From Nitriliruptoraceae bacterium (GTDB taxonomy: Bacteria; Actinomycetota; Nitriliruptoria; Nitriliruptorales; Nitriliruptoraceae): a DNA stretch of 8,728 nucleotides. The notes beneath the pieces are model-generated. The model saw nothing but the letters and a program-made list of their open reading frames with translations, had not been told where the DNA came from and searched no databases. A program made the translations under genes and the position numbers. The DNA lies in NCBI GenBank assembly GCA_007121975.1, contig SKJO01000224.1:1-8728 (forward strand), given 5' to 3'. Positions 1 through 8,132 of this stretch are shown here, piece after piece; within the stretch, counting starts at the first letter, position 1, and every line of letters starts with the position of its first letter.

Positions 1-66
1 CCGACACCGACCCCCGACCCGACGCCGACCCCCGACCCGACGCCGACCCCCGACCCGACGCCGACG
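1..66 (+). repeat. 18-bp tandem repeat encoding PTPTPD linker
   Basis: Three 18-bp units (1-18, 19-36, 37-54) differ at a single base (A versus G at the sixth base of the first unit), and a 12-bp partial unit follows (55-66). The array runs off the left edge, so the copy number is unknown. It is in frame with the SLH gene and encodes PTPTPD, a typical flexible extracellular linker. Near-identity at the DNA level suggests slippage-prone expansion, so the copy number may vary between strains. Confidence 0.9.
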
Positions 67-960
67 ACCACGATCGAGCAGCTGCGCCGCGCCTGCGTGG
101 GTGGGTCGATGTCCGCCTGCGACGAGCTGTACCGCCGCTCCCCCACCGGCAGCGACGACCAGCGCTACGGCGACACCTGCGCCAACCGTCAGCCCGAGGG
201 CACCGGACGCTGGTGCGTGGACTCCTTCGCCAACCCGCTGGCGCTGACCTGCGCCAACGGCGACCTCGGCGCCTGCGACCGGCTGTTCGCCACCTCGACC
301 GGCGGCAGCTGGGATCGGCTGATCGGCGAGTCGTGCGGCTTCCGGACCTCGACCGGACGGGGCGGCAGCTGCGTGGCGACCTACGGGCCAAGCGCCCCGG
401 GCCCGACCCCACCAGGCACCTTCTGGGACGTCCCGCCCGACGCAGCCCACGCCCCGGGCATCGCCGCGGTGGCCGCCGCCGGCATCACCACCGGCTACCA
501 CGACAACAGCTTCCGGCCCGGCCAGGCGGTCTCGCGTGCCCAGATGGCCAGCTTCCTGGTCCGGGCCGAGGACCGGCTGACGGTCTCGCTGGCCCCGCCA
601 CCGTTCGTCGATGTCCCCGCCGACGACGTGCATGCCGGCGCGATCGCCGCGGTGGCCGCCGCCGGCATCACCGGCGGGGTCTCCCCCGGCCGGTACGGGC
701 CGACCCAGCCGGTCACCCGCGGCCAGATGGCCAGCTTCCTGGTACGCACCGCCGGGTGGCTGCAGCCGGTCGCCAGCCCACCGCCCTACCGTGACGTTGC
801 GGCCGACCACGTGCACGCCGCAGCGATCGCGGCGGTCGCGCAGGCCGGCGTGGCGCAGGGCTTCGGCGACGGGACGTTCCGGCCTGGGCAGGCCGTGACG
901 CGCGGCCAGATGGCAACGTTCCTGGCCCGCACCTTCCTGTGGTCGCAGGCCGTGGGCTGA
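1..960 (+). CDS. SLH-domain surface protein with tandem Cys modules (5' partial)
   Basis: The reading frame is open from the first base, so the N terminus, including any signal peptide, lies outside the window; 319 codons plus TGA are visible. Numbering from the first codon, residues 1-22 are a Pro-Thr-Asp linker built from a PTPTPD hexapeptide. Residues 28-76 and 80-128 are two copies of a Cys-rich module, each with four cysteines (C32, C40, C60, C72 and C84, C92, C112, C124). A short Pro-rich hinge follows, then three SLH domains starting near residues 141, 202 and 263. Each SLH domain ends in a variant of the (V)(S/T)R(G/A)QMA(S/T)FL(V/A)R motif. SLH domains are known to attach proteins non-covalently to cell-wall polymers, so a secreted, wall-bound protein is likely. 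The function of the missing N-terminal part cannot be told. The GTG at 97 is internal and not a start, because the repeat linker and C32 lie upstream in the same frame. Confidence 0.9.
   Translation, partial: PTPTPDPTPTPDPTPTPDPTPTTTIEQLRRACVGGSMSACDELYRRSPTGSDDQRYGDTCANRQPEGTGRWCVDSFANPLALTCANGDLGACDRLFATSTGGSWDRLIGESCGFRTSTGRGGSCVATYGPSAPGPTPPGTFWDVPPDAAHAPGIAAVAAAGITTGYHDNSFRPGQAVSRAQMASFLVRAEDRLTVSLAPPPFVDVPADDVHAGAIAAVAAAGITGGVSPGRYGPTQPVTRGQMASFLVRTAGWLQPVASPPPYRDVAADHVHAAAIAAVAQAGVAQGFGDGTFRPGQAVTRGQMATFLARTFLWSQAVG
82..384 (+). repeat. Tandem four-Cys protein module, two copies
   Basis: Copy 1 is nt 82-228 (residues 28-76) and copy 2 is nt 238-384 (residues 80-128), with a period of exactly 52 residues. 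Both have the spacing C-x7-C-x19-C-x11-C. Shared positions include the leading Leu, ACD(E/R)L after the second Cys, a GS about ten residues later, a Gly three before the third Cys, an Arg two after it, and a Val after the last Cys. The copies have diverged in sequence but not in length. Two disulfides per module are plausible in a secreted protein. From memory, similar ACD-L-----GS-----G--C--R modules recur in actinobacterial secreted and membrane proteins of unknown function. No function is claimed. Confidence 0.85.
421..933 (+). repeat. Three SLH domains with 183-bp period
   Basis: The three SLH-coding units have a period of 183 bp (61 residues): the CCAGATGGC motif starts at 540, 723 and 906. 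Units 1 and 2 share an exact 30-bp stretch (460-489 and 643-672) and an exact 21-bp stretch (540-560 and 723-743) at the same offset. Unit 3 is more diverged. The pattern suggests that unit 2 arose from unit 1, or that the two are homogenised by gene conversion. Confidence 0.85.
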
Positions 961-969
961 CCCTCAGCC
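955..969. terminator. Possible small hairpin between convergent genes
   Basis: GGCTGA (955-960, including the SLH gene stop codon) pairs perfectly with TCAGCC (964-969) across a 3-nt CCC loop. It sits in the 27-bp gap between the convergent SLH gene and gltD stop codons, where a terminator is expected. The stem is only 6 bp and no T-run follows on either strand, so it is a weak candidate for a bidirectional terminator. Confidence 0.3.
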
Positions 970-987
970 GGCCAGCTCAGCGGACGA

Positions 988-2445
988 TCAGGTCAGCGGC
1001 CGCGCCGACGCGGGGATCGGGACCGGCAGCGCGGTGCTGCCCATCAGGTCCTCGTCGACCGCGGAGGCACACGCCCGGCCCTCGGCGATCGCCCACACGA
1101 TCAGGCTCTGCCCGCGACCCATGTCACCGCAGACGTACACGCCGTCGACGTCGGTGCGGTAGTCGTCGGTGCGGGCCACGTTGCCGCGGTCGGTGAGCGA
1201 AGCGCCGAGCTGCTCGAGCAGCGGGGAACGCTCCGGCCCGGTGAAGCCCATCGCCAGCAGAACCAGGTCGGTCTCGAGCTCGAAGCTGCTGCCTTCCACC
1301 GGCGTGAAACGCCCGTCGACGAATTCCACCTCGGAGGCCACCAGCGTCCGCACCCGCCCCGACTCGTCGCCGAGGAAGCGTTCGGTGGACACGCTGAACA
1401 CCCGCTCGCCGCCCTCCTCGTGGGCCGAGGAGACCCGGAACTGCATCGGCCAGGTCGGCCACGGGTTGGTCCGGGGGCGCTCGTCGGGAGGACGCGGCAT
1501 GATCTCGAACTGGTGCACCGAGGCAGCGCCCTGCCGGTGGGAGGTTCCCAGGCAGTCCGCCCCGGTGTCGCCCCCACCGATGATCACCACCCGGCGTCCG
1601 GCCGCCGAGATCGGTACGGCATCGACCGCGAGGTCACCCTCCTGCGCCCGGTTGGCGAGCGGGAGGAAGTCCATCGCCTGGTGGATGCCGTCGAGCTCCC
1701 GGCCCGGGATCGGCAGGTCACGCGCCTGGGTCGCCCCGCCCGCGAGCACGATGCGGTCGAACTGCGCGCGCAAGTCGTCGGCCGGGACATCCACGCCGAT
1801 CTCGACGCCGGCACGGAACTCGGTGCCCTCGGCCATCATCTGCTCGAGCCGACGGTCGAGGTGGTGCTTCTCCATCTTGAACTCGGGGATGCCGTAGCGC
1901 AGCAGCCCACCGATGCGGTCGTCCCGCTCGAAGACCGTGACCTGGTGCCCGGCGCGGGTGAGCTGCTGAGCGGCGGCCAGCCCCGCCGGCCCGGAGCCGA
2001 CCACCGCGATGCGGTGTCCGGTGCGCACGGTGGGCAGCACCGGCGTGACCCACCCCTCGGCCCAGGCCCGGTCGATGATCTCGACCTCGACCTGCTTGAT
2101 GGTCACCGGGTCCTGGTTGATGCCGAGCACACACGCGGTCTCGCACGGCGCCGGGCACAGCCGCCCGGTGAACTCCGGGAAGTTGTTGGTGGCGTGCAGC
2201 CGTTCGATGGCGTGCTGCCAGTGATCGCGGTAGACCAGATCGTTCCACTCCGGGATGAGGTTGCCCAGCGGACAGCCCTGGTTGCAGAACGGGATCCCGC
2301 AGTCCATGCAGCGGCTGGCCTGGGTGCGCAGCATCTCGGGCGCGAAGGGCAGGTACACCTCCCGCCAGTCACGCACCCGCTCGTCGGTCCCACGGCGCTC
2401 GGGCGTGACCCGGCCGTGCCTCAAGAAGCCCTGGATGTCTCCCAT
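988..2445 (-). CDS. gltD: Glutamate synthase (NADPH) small subunit
   Basis: This 485-residue subunit passes electrons from NADPH through FAD and Fe-S clusters to GltB, for synthesis of two glutamates from glutamine and 2-oxoglutarate in the cytoplasm. The N-terminal ferredoxin-like region has two Cys groups: C46, C49, C54, C58 (CMDCGIPFCNQGCP) and C97, C101, C105 (CPAPCETAC). These are expected to hold the two [4Fe-4S] clusters. An FAD-binding GSGPAG lies at 150-155, an NADPH-binding GGGDTGADC at 290-298, and the C-terminal FAD-contact motif starts at GDMGRGQS (440-447). The length is normal for the family. The ATG start has a strong Shine-Dalgarno (GGTGAGG) in the 9-nt gap after gltB, overlapping the gltB stop region, which implies translational coupling. 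All key motifs are intact. The gene converges with the SLH gene. Confidence 0.97.
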   Translation of the reverse strand: MGDIQGFLRHGRVTPERRGTDERVRDWREVYLPFAPEMLRTQASRCMDCGIPFCNQGCPLGNLIPEWNDLVYRDHWQHAIERLHATNNFPEFTGRLCPAPCETACVLGINQDPVTIKQVEVEIIDRAWAEGWVTPVLPTVRTGHRIAVVGSGPAGLAAAQQLTRAGHQVTVFERDDRIGGLLRYGIPEFKMEKHHLDRRLEQMMAEGTEFRAGVEIGVDVPADDLRAQFDRIVLAGGATQARDLPIPGRELDGIHQAMDFLPLANRAQEGDLAVDAVPISAAGRRVVIIGGGDTGADCLGTSHRQGAASVHQFEIMPRPPDERPRTNPWPTWPMQFRVSSAHEEGGERVFSVSTERFLGDESGRVRTLVASEVEFVDGRFTPVEGSSFELETDLVLLAMGFTGPERSPLLEQLGASLTDRGNVARTDDYRTDVDGVYVCGDMGRGQSLIVWAIAEGRACASAVDEDLMGSTALPVPIPASARPLT

Positions 2446-2454
2446 GTCCTCACC

Positions 2455-5400
2455 TCACCCGGTGGCGGAGGCCATCACGGCCTCGTCGACGTCACGGCCC
2501 TCGAGCTCGGCCAGCCGGATGGCCTCGAGCACCCTGCGGTAGTCGCGGGGCATGACCTTGCGGAACCGGCGCAGCTGCAGGTGCCAGTCGTCGAGGATGC
2601 GCTGGCCGACCCCCGACCCGGTCGCGGCGACATGCGCGGCGATGGTCTCGCGCAGCCACTGCGCGTCGGCGGCCTCGACCGCCTCGAGCTCGACCATCTC
2701 GAGGTTCACCCGGGCCGCGAAGGTGTCGTCGGGGTCGTAGACGAACGCGATACCGCCGCTCATGCCGGCCCCGAAGTTGCGGCCGGTGGGCCCGAGCACG
2801 ACCGCCCGCCCCCCGGTCATGTACTCGCAGGCGTGGTCGCCGACCCCCTCGACGACCGCGACCGCACCGGAGTTGCGCACACAGAAGCGCTCTCCGACCA
2901 CGCCGCGGGCGAACAGCTCCCCGCCGGTGGCGCCGTAGAGCAGCACGTTGCCGGCCACGATCGACTGCTCGGGCACGAAGTCGGGGTGGTGCTCGAGCGG
3001 AGGACGTACCACCAGCCGGCCACCCGACAGCCCCTTACCGACGTAGTCGTTGGCATCGCCCTGCAGCCGCATCGTGACTCCGCGAGGCAGGAACGCCCCG
3101 AAGCTCTGCCCGGCAGACCCGGTGAAGGTGATGTCGATGGTGTCGTCGGGCAGACCGAGCCCGCCGTAGCGCCGGGTCAGCTCGTGGCCGAGCATGGTGC
3201 CAACGGTCCGGTTGCGGTTGGTGATCGGCAGCTCGAGGCGCACGGGCTCCTCGCGCTCGAGGGCGGGTTCGGCCAACCGGATGAGCTCGACGTCGAGCGC
3301 CTGGTCCAGCCCGTGGTCCTGGGGCTTGGTGCAGTAGCGGTCCTGCTCCCACGGCGAGGTGGCGGCGTGCAGGATCGGCGAGAGGTCCAGGCCGCTGGCC
3401 TTGAAGTGATCGATGGCGGGAGCGACGTCCAACGCGTCGACCGCGCCGATCGCCTCGGCCAGGGTGCGGAAGCCGAGCTCGGCGAGCAGCTCACGGACCT
3501 CCTCGGCGACGAACTCGAAGAACGTCTCGACGAACTCGGGCTTGCCGGCGAAGCGCTTGCGCAGCACCGGGTCCTGGGTGGCGATGCCCACCGGGCAGGT
3601 GTCGAGGTGGCACACGCGCATCATCACGCAGCCGCTGACCACCAGCGGCGCGGTCGAGAAGCCGTACTCCTCGGCGCCGAGCAGCGCAGCGATCAACACG
3701 TCGCGGCCGGTCTTGAGCTGCCCGTCGGTCTGCACCACGATGCGGTCACGCAGCCCGTTGGCCAGCAGCGTCTGCTGGGTCTCGGCCACGCCGAGCTCCC
3801 ACGGCGCCCCGGCGTGCTTGAGCGAGTTGAGCGGCGACGCGCCGGTACCGCCGTCGTGCCCGGAGATCAGCACCACGTCGGCCTTGGCCTTGGCGACCCC
3901 GGCGGCGACCGTGCCCACGCCGATCTCGGCCACGAGCTTGACGTGCACGCGGGCGGAGGGGTTGGCGTTCTTCAGGTCGTGGATCAGCTGCTTGAGGTCC
4001 TCGATGGAGTAGATGTCGTGGTGCGGCGGCGGGGAGATCAGGCCCACCCCGGCGGTGGAGTGGCGGGTCTTGGCGATCCACGGCCAGACCTTCTTGCCGG
4101 GCAGCTGTCCGCCCTCGCCGGGCTTGGCGCCCTGGGCCATCTTGATCTGGATGTCGTCGGAGTTGGTGAGGTACTCGGCGGTGACCCCGAAACGTCCCGA
4201 GGCGACCTGCTTGATCGCCGAGCGGCGCGAGTCGCCGTTGGCATCCGGGAGGTAGCGCTCGGGGTCCTCGCCGCCCTCGCCGGTGTTGGACTTGGCACCC
4301 AACCGGTTCATCGCGATCGCGAGCGTCTCGTGGGACTCGGCCGAGATCGACCCATAGGACATCGCGCCGGTGGAGAAACGCTTGACGATCTCGCTGACCG
4401 GCTCGACCTCGTCGAGGGGTACCGGCTCGCGCACACCCTCGCGGAACCGGAACAGCCCCCGCAGGGTCATCAGGTCGCGGGACTGCTCGTTGATCAGCGC
4501 GGTGTACTCCCGGTAGATGTCGTAGCGCCGCTCCCGGGTCGAGTGCTGGAGCTTGAACACGGTGTCGGGGTTGAACAGATGGGGCTCGCCCTCACGCCGC
4601 CACTGGTACTCCCCGCCCTGCCACAGGTCGCGGTGGGCGGCCTGGGTCGGATTGTCGAGGTAGGCGAAGCGGTGGCGGATGGCGACCTCCTCGGCGAGCG
4701 CGTCGAGATCCACGCCCCCGTGCTTGGAGGAGGTGCCGGTGAAGTAGCGCTCGACGAGGTCGTGGCCGAGCCCGATCGCCTCGAACACCTGCGCGCCGGT
4801 GTAGGAGGCGACGGTGGAGATGCCCATCTTGGACATGATCTTGAGCACGCCCTTGGTGCAGGCGTTGACGTAGTTCCAGGCCGCCTCGTCGTGGCCGATG
4901 CCGGGTAGCTGTCCCTCGCGGATCAGATCCGAGATCGACTCGAACGCGATGTAGGGGTTGATCGCCCCGGCGCCGTAGCCCAGCAGCAGGGCCATGTGGT
5001 GCACCTCGCGGGCGTCGCCGGTCTCCACCACCAGCCCGACCATCGTGCGGGTGCGCTCCCGCACCAGGTGGTGGTGCACGGCGGCGGTGAGCAGCAGCGA
5101 GGGGATCGGTGCCAGCTCGGCGTTGGAGTAGCGGTCGGAGAGCACCACGATGCGCGCGCCCTCAGCGATCGCCGCGTCCACGCGCGTGCAGATGTCGTCC
5201 AGCGCACGACGCATCCCTTCGCCACCCTCGGCGACCGGATAGAGCCCATCGATCACGAAGGTCGCGAGCTCCGGGTAGTTCCCGTCCTCGTTGAGGTAGA
5301 GCAGCTTGGCCAGCTCGTCGTTGGTCAGGATCGGGCGGGGCACCACCACGCGCCGGCAGGACTCGGGCTGGGGGTCGAGCAGGTTGCCCTCCGGCCCGAT

Positions 5401-7050
5401 GGTCGAGGCCATGGAGGTGACCAGCTCCTCGCGGATGGCATCCAGCGGCGGGTTGGTGACCTGGGCGAACAGCTGCTGGAAGTAGTCGAACAGCAGCCGC
5501 GAGCGGCGCGAGAGCACCGCGATGGGCGTGTCGGAGCCCATCGAACCGATCGGTTCGTAGCCGGTGCGGGCCATCGGGCCGATGAGGATCTTGAGCTCCT
5601 CGGTGGTGTAGCCGAACGTGCGCTGGCGCTTGACGATCGAGCCGTGCTGGGGCAGCAGGACCTCACGCCGCGGCAGGTCGTCGAGCCGTAGCAGCCCCTT
5701 GCCCAGCCAGTCGGCGTAGGGCTCGGCGCCTGCGAGCTCGGCCTTGAGCTCCTCGTCGTCGACGATGCGGCCCTTGGAGGTGTCGACCAGGAACACCCGG
5801 CCCGGCTGCAGCCGCCCCTTGGACACCACCGAGGTGGGGTCGAGGTCGAGCACCCCGACCTCGCTGGCCATGACCACCAGCCCGTCGTCGGTGACCCAGT
5901 AGCGCGAGGGGCGCAGCCCGTTGCGGTCGAGGACCGCGCCGATGACCGTCCCGTCGGTGAACGCGATCGAAGCCGGCCCGTCCCACGGCTCCATCAGCGT
6001 GGCGTGGTACTCGTAGAAGGACCGCCGCGCATCGTCCATCGCGGTGTGATGCTCCCAGGCCTCGGGGATCATCATCAGCACCGCGTGCGGCAGGCTGCGC
6101 CCGCCCAGGTGCAGCAGCTCGAGCGCCTCGTCGAAGGTGGCGGTGTCGCTGGCGCCGGGGGTCACGATCGGCAGCGCCCGCTCGAGCCGGTCCCCGAACA
6201 GGGGGCTGGCCAGGCGTCCCTCACGCGCACGCATCCAGTTGCGGTTGCCCTGCAGGGTGTTGATCTCCCCGTTGTGGGCGATCAGGCGGTAGGGGTGGGC
6301 GAGCGGCCAGGAGGGGAAGGTGTTGGTCGAGAACCGCGAGTGCACGATCGCCAGCGCCGACTCGAGGCGCGGATCGGACAGGTCGAGGAAGAAGTCCTGC
6401 AGCTGCGGGGAGGTCAGCATGCCCTTGTAGACCAGGGTGCGGCCCGACAGGCTCGGGAAGTAGACCTGGGTGTCGGGGGCGTCTCCGATTTCGTGCTCGA
6501 TGCGCTTGCGGACCACGAAGGCGCTGCGTTCGAGCTCCAGGCCCGTCAGTGCGGGCCGGTCCTCGGCCGCGGCGATGACCAGCTGGCGGAAGGCCGGTTC
6601 GGCGTCACGGGCCATGGAACCGATCGCCGAGTCGTCGACCGGCACCTCGCGCCACCCCACGACGCGCATGCCCTCCTCGGTGACGATCCGGTCGATGGTC
6701 TGCACGACCTGCTCACGAACGGCCTCATCCTGGGGCAGGAAGGCGATGCCGGTGGCGTAGGCGCCCGGATCGGGCAGCGGGAAGTCGCACACCTCGCGCA
6801 GGAACGCGTCGGGCACCTGCACCAGGATGCCGGCGCCGTCGCCGACGTTGAACTCGGCGCCGGTCGCGCCACGGTGATCGAGGTTGACCAGCGCCTGCAG
6901 GCCCTTGCGGACCATGTCGTGGCTGGCTCGTCCATGCATGTCGACCACGAAAGCCACGCCGCAGGCGTCGTGCTCGAAGGCCGGGTCGTACAGGCCCTGG
7001 GCGCTCGGGCCGCCGGCAGGCGCGGTCGAAGAAACGGGACGCGAGTTCAC
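2455..7050 (-). CDS. gltB: Glutamate synthase (NADPH) large subunit
   Basis: The large subunit hydrolyses glutamine and channels the ammonia to 2-oxoglutarate at an FMN site. With the GTG start at 7050 the protein is 1531 residues. Cys30 (in HDACGVAF) is the class II amidotransferase nucleophile, so a propeptide of about 29 residues must be removed to expose it. Glutaminase-domain motifs follow at 237-244 (HSRFSTNT) and 259-265 (HNGEINT). The FMN/synthase domain starts near 890 (FSTGAMSYGSIS) and contains HDGGTGASP at about 1065. C1141, C1147 and C1152 (C-x5-C-x4-C) match the [3Fe-4S] ligands. The C-terminal GXGXG helix domain begins near 1300 (GSAGQSFGAF at 1311). A longer GTG start at 7083 (1542 residues) is possible, but 7050 has an AGGGG four bases upstream and 7083 has no visible ribosome site. 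A TACGCT at 7118-7113 is the only -10-like hexamer I see upstream, with no good -35. Confidence 0.97.
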   Translation of the reverse strand: MNSRPVSSTAPAGGPSAQGLYDPAFEHDACGVAFVVDMHGRASHDMVRKGLQALVNLDHRGATGAEFNVGDGAGILVQVPDAFLREVCDFPLPDPGAYATGIAFLPQDEAVREQVVQTIDRIVTEEGMRVVGWREVPVDDSAIGSMARDAEPAFRQLVIAAAEDRPALTGLELERSAFVVRKRIEHEIGDAPDTQVYFPSLSGRTLVYKGMLTSPQLQDFFLDLSDPRLESALAIVHSRFSTNTFPSWPLAHPYRLIAHNGEINTLQGNRNWMRAREGRLASPLFGDRLERALPIVTPGASDTATFDEALELLHLGGRSLPHAVLMMIPEAWEHHTAMDDARRSFYEYHATLMEPWDGPASIAFTDGTVIGAVLDRNGLRPSRYWVTDDGLVVMASEVGVLDLDPTSVVSKGRLQPGRVFLVDTSKGRIVDDEELKAELAGAEPYADWLGKGLLRLDDLPRREVLLPQHGSIVKRQRTFGYTTEELKILIGPMARTGYEPIGSMGSDTPIAVLSRRSRLLFDYFQQLFAQVTNPPLDAIREELVTSMASTIGPEGNLLDPQPESCRRVVVPRPILTNDELAKLLYLNEDGNYPELATFVIDGLYPVAEGGEGMRRALDDICTRVDAAIAEGARIVVLSDRYSNAELAPIPSLLLTAAVHHHLVRERTRTMVGLVVETGDAREVHHMALLLGYGAGAINPYIAFESISDLIREGQLPGIGHDEAAWNYVNACTKGVLKIMSKMGISTVASYTGAQVFEAIGLGHDLVERYFTGTSSKHGGVDLDALAEEVAIRHRFAYLDNPTQAAHRDLWQGGEYQWRREGEPHLFNPDTVFKLQHSTRERRYDIYREYTALINEQSRDLMTLRGLFRFREGVREPVPLDEVEPVSEIVKRFSTGAMSYGSISAESHETLAIAMNRLGAKSNTGEGGEDPERYLPDANGDSRRSAIKQVASGRFGVTAEYLTNSDDIQIKMAQGAKPGEGGQLPGKKVWPWIAKTRHSTAGVGLISPPPHHDIYSIEDLKQLIHDLKNANPSARVHVKLVAEIGVGTVAAGVAKAKADVVLISGHDGGTGASPLNSLKHAGAPWELGVAETQQTLLANGLRDRIVVQTDGQLKTGRDVLIAALLGAEEYGFSTAPLVVSGCVMMRVCHLDTCPVGIATQDPVLRKRFAGKPEFVETFFEFVAEEVRELLAELGFRTLAEAIGAVDALDVAPAIDHFKASGLDLSPILHAATSPWEQDRYCTKPQDHGLDQALDVELIRLAEPALEREEPVRLELPITNRNRTVGTMLGHELTRRYGGLGLPDDTIDITFTGSAGQSFGAFLPRGVTMRLQGDANDYVGKGLSGGRLVVRPPLEHHPDFVPEQSIVAGNVLLYGATGGELFARGVVGERFCVRNSGAVAVVEGVGDHACEYMTGGRAVVLGPTGRNFGAGMSGGIAFVYDPDDTFAARVNLEMVELEAVEAADAQWLRETIAAHVAATGSGVGQRILDDWHLQLRRFRKVMPRDYRRVLEAIRLAELEGRDVDEAVMASATG

Positions 7051-7146
7051 GGCACCCCTGTCGGTCGGAGGGACGAAGGACACGCGGGGCGCCGTTGACC
7101 CGCGGAACCCGAAGCGTAGCGCGTCCGCAGGCCCGACGGCCGAGGC

Positions 7147-8097
7147 TCAGCGCCGACGACCCAGGTACCAGGCGACCGTGCGTTGCAGACCCTCCTCGGG
7201 GCCGGTGCGGGCGTGGAACCCAAGCACCCGTTCGGCGAGCGAGGTGTCGGGCCGGCGCACCTGGGGGTCGTCGACCGGCCGAGGTCGGTGCTCGATGGAC
7301 GAGGAGGACCCGCAGGCGTCGATCACCGCGCGGGCGAGCTCCAGGATGCTGCACTCGTGGGCCGAGCCGAGGTTGACCGGACCCGGTTCGTCGCTGTCCA
7401 GCAAGGCGCACAGTCCGTCGATGAGGTCGTCGACGTAACAGATCGAGCGCGTCTGGGTCCCGTCTCCGTGCACGGTCAGCGGCTCGCCGGCCAGCGCCTG
7501 GCCGATGAAGCTTGGCACCGCCCGGCCGTCATCCATGCGCATCCGCGGCCCGTAGGTGTTGAAGATCCGCGCCACCCGCACGTCCACGCCATGGGTGCGG
7601 TGGTAGGCGAAGGTCAACGCTTCGGCGTAGCGCTTGGCCTCGTCGTACACCCCCCGGGGCCCGACCGGGTTCACGTGCCCCCAGTAGGTCTCGGGCTGGG
7701 GATGCACCTGCGGGTCACCGTACACCTCGGAGGTGGAGGCCAGAAGGAAGCGCGCTCCCTTGGCCAGCGACAGCCCGAGAGCGTTGTGGGTGCCCAGTGC
7801 GCCGACCTTGAGCGTCTGGATCGGCAGGTCGAGGTAGTCCACGGGCGAGGCGGGTGACGCGAAGTGCAGAACCGCGTCCACGTCGCCGGGCACGAAGATG
7901 AACTCGGTCACGTCCCGGTGCACGAAGGTGAAACGCTCGTGGCCGAGCAGATGGGCGAGGTTGTCCTCGTCGCCGGTCACGAGGTTGTCGAGGCACACGA
8001 CCTCGCAGTCCCCCTCGAGCAGTCGATCGATCAGGTGCGATCCGAGGAAGCCGGCCCCGCCGGTCACCACCACCCGAGCACCCTCGCGCAGCACCAT
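7147..8097 (-). CDS. uxs: UDP-glucuronate decarboxylase (UDP-xylose synthase)
   Basis: This 316-residue extended short-chain dehydrogenase converts UDP-glucuronate to UDP-xylose with bound NAD+, feeding xylose into surface polysaccharides or glycoproteins. The NAD-binding GGAGFLG is at residues 13-19. The family-specific HFASPASPVDY is at 78-88, STSEVYGDP at 121-129 (Ser-Glu pair 123-124), and the catalytic Tyr151 and Lys155 lie in YDEAK. RIFNTYGPRM follows at 177-186 and DDPQVRRPD at 276-284. These together fit UXS better than dTDP-glucose dehydratase or UDP-glucose epimerase. The ATG at 8097 has a GGGAG six bases upstream and places the Rossmann motif at the usual distance from the N terminus. 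The frame stays open to a GTG at 8274, but that extension is low-complexity and lacks homology-like features. No UDP-glucose dehydrogenase, the previous pathway step, is in the window. The gene lies 96 bp upstream of gltB on the same strand, so read-through is possible. Confidence 0.92.
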   Translation of the reverse strand: MVLREGARVVVTGGAGFLGSHLIDRLLEGDCEVVCLDNLVTGDEDNLAHLLGHERFTFVHRDVTEFIFVPGDVDAVLHFASPASPVDYLDLPIQTLKVGALGTHNALGLSLAKGARFLLASTSEVYGDPQVHPQPETYWGHVNPVGPRGVYDEAKRYAEALTFAYHRTHGVDVRVARIFNTYGPRMRMDDGRAVPSFIGQALAGEPLTVHGDGTQTRSICYVDDLIDGLCALLDSDEPGPVNLGSAHECSILELARAVIDACGSSSSIEHRPRPVDDPQVRRPDTSLAERVLGFHARTGPEEGLQRTVAWYLGRRR

Positions 8098-8126
8098 GGC
8101 GGACTCCCGGGATCCGAGGACCCCTG

Positions 8127-8132
8127 AGCCTA
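8127..8132 (-). promoter_or_regulatory. Candidate -10 element for uxs
   Basis: The minus strand reads TAGGCT here, fitting the actinobacterial TANNNT -10 pattern, about 30 bases upstream of the uxs ATG. No recognisable -35 lies at 16-18 bp spacing. The same hexamer occurs facing the other way at 8248-8253. This is a candidate only. Confidence 0.3.

Noticed and set aside
1..66. A CRISPR-like or iteron-like repeat array
   Set aside because: Units are directly abutting without spacers, are in frame, and encode a standard Pro-Thr-Asp linker.
97..99. GTG as the start of the SLH protein
   Set aside because: The same frame is open to the left edge, and the first Cys of module 1 (C32), its aligned leading Leu28 and the PTPTPD linker all lie upstream.
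1420..4908. A 1162-codon plus-strand open frame antisense to gltD and gltB
   Set aside because: It crosses the gltD/gltB boundary opposite two genes with complete family motifs. Its product is low-complexity (Gly, Asp, Val, Leu, His, Arg), as expected when GC3-rich codons are read on the complementary strand, and it has no recognisable domain.
6004..7098. A 364-codon plus-strand open frame opposite the start of gltB
   Set aside because: It is a shadow of the conserved glutaminase domain: biased composition, no domain, and it runs across the gltB start.
7183..7857. A plus-strand open frame opposite uxs
   Set aside because: It is antisense to UXS catalytic motifs, and its Gly/Val/His/Arg-rich composition is typical of a shadow frame.
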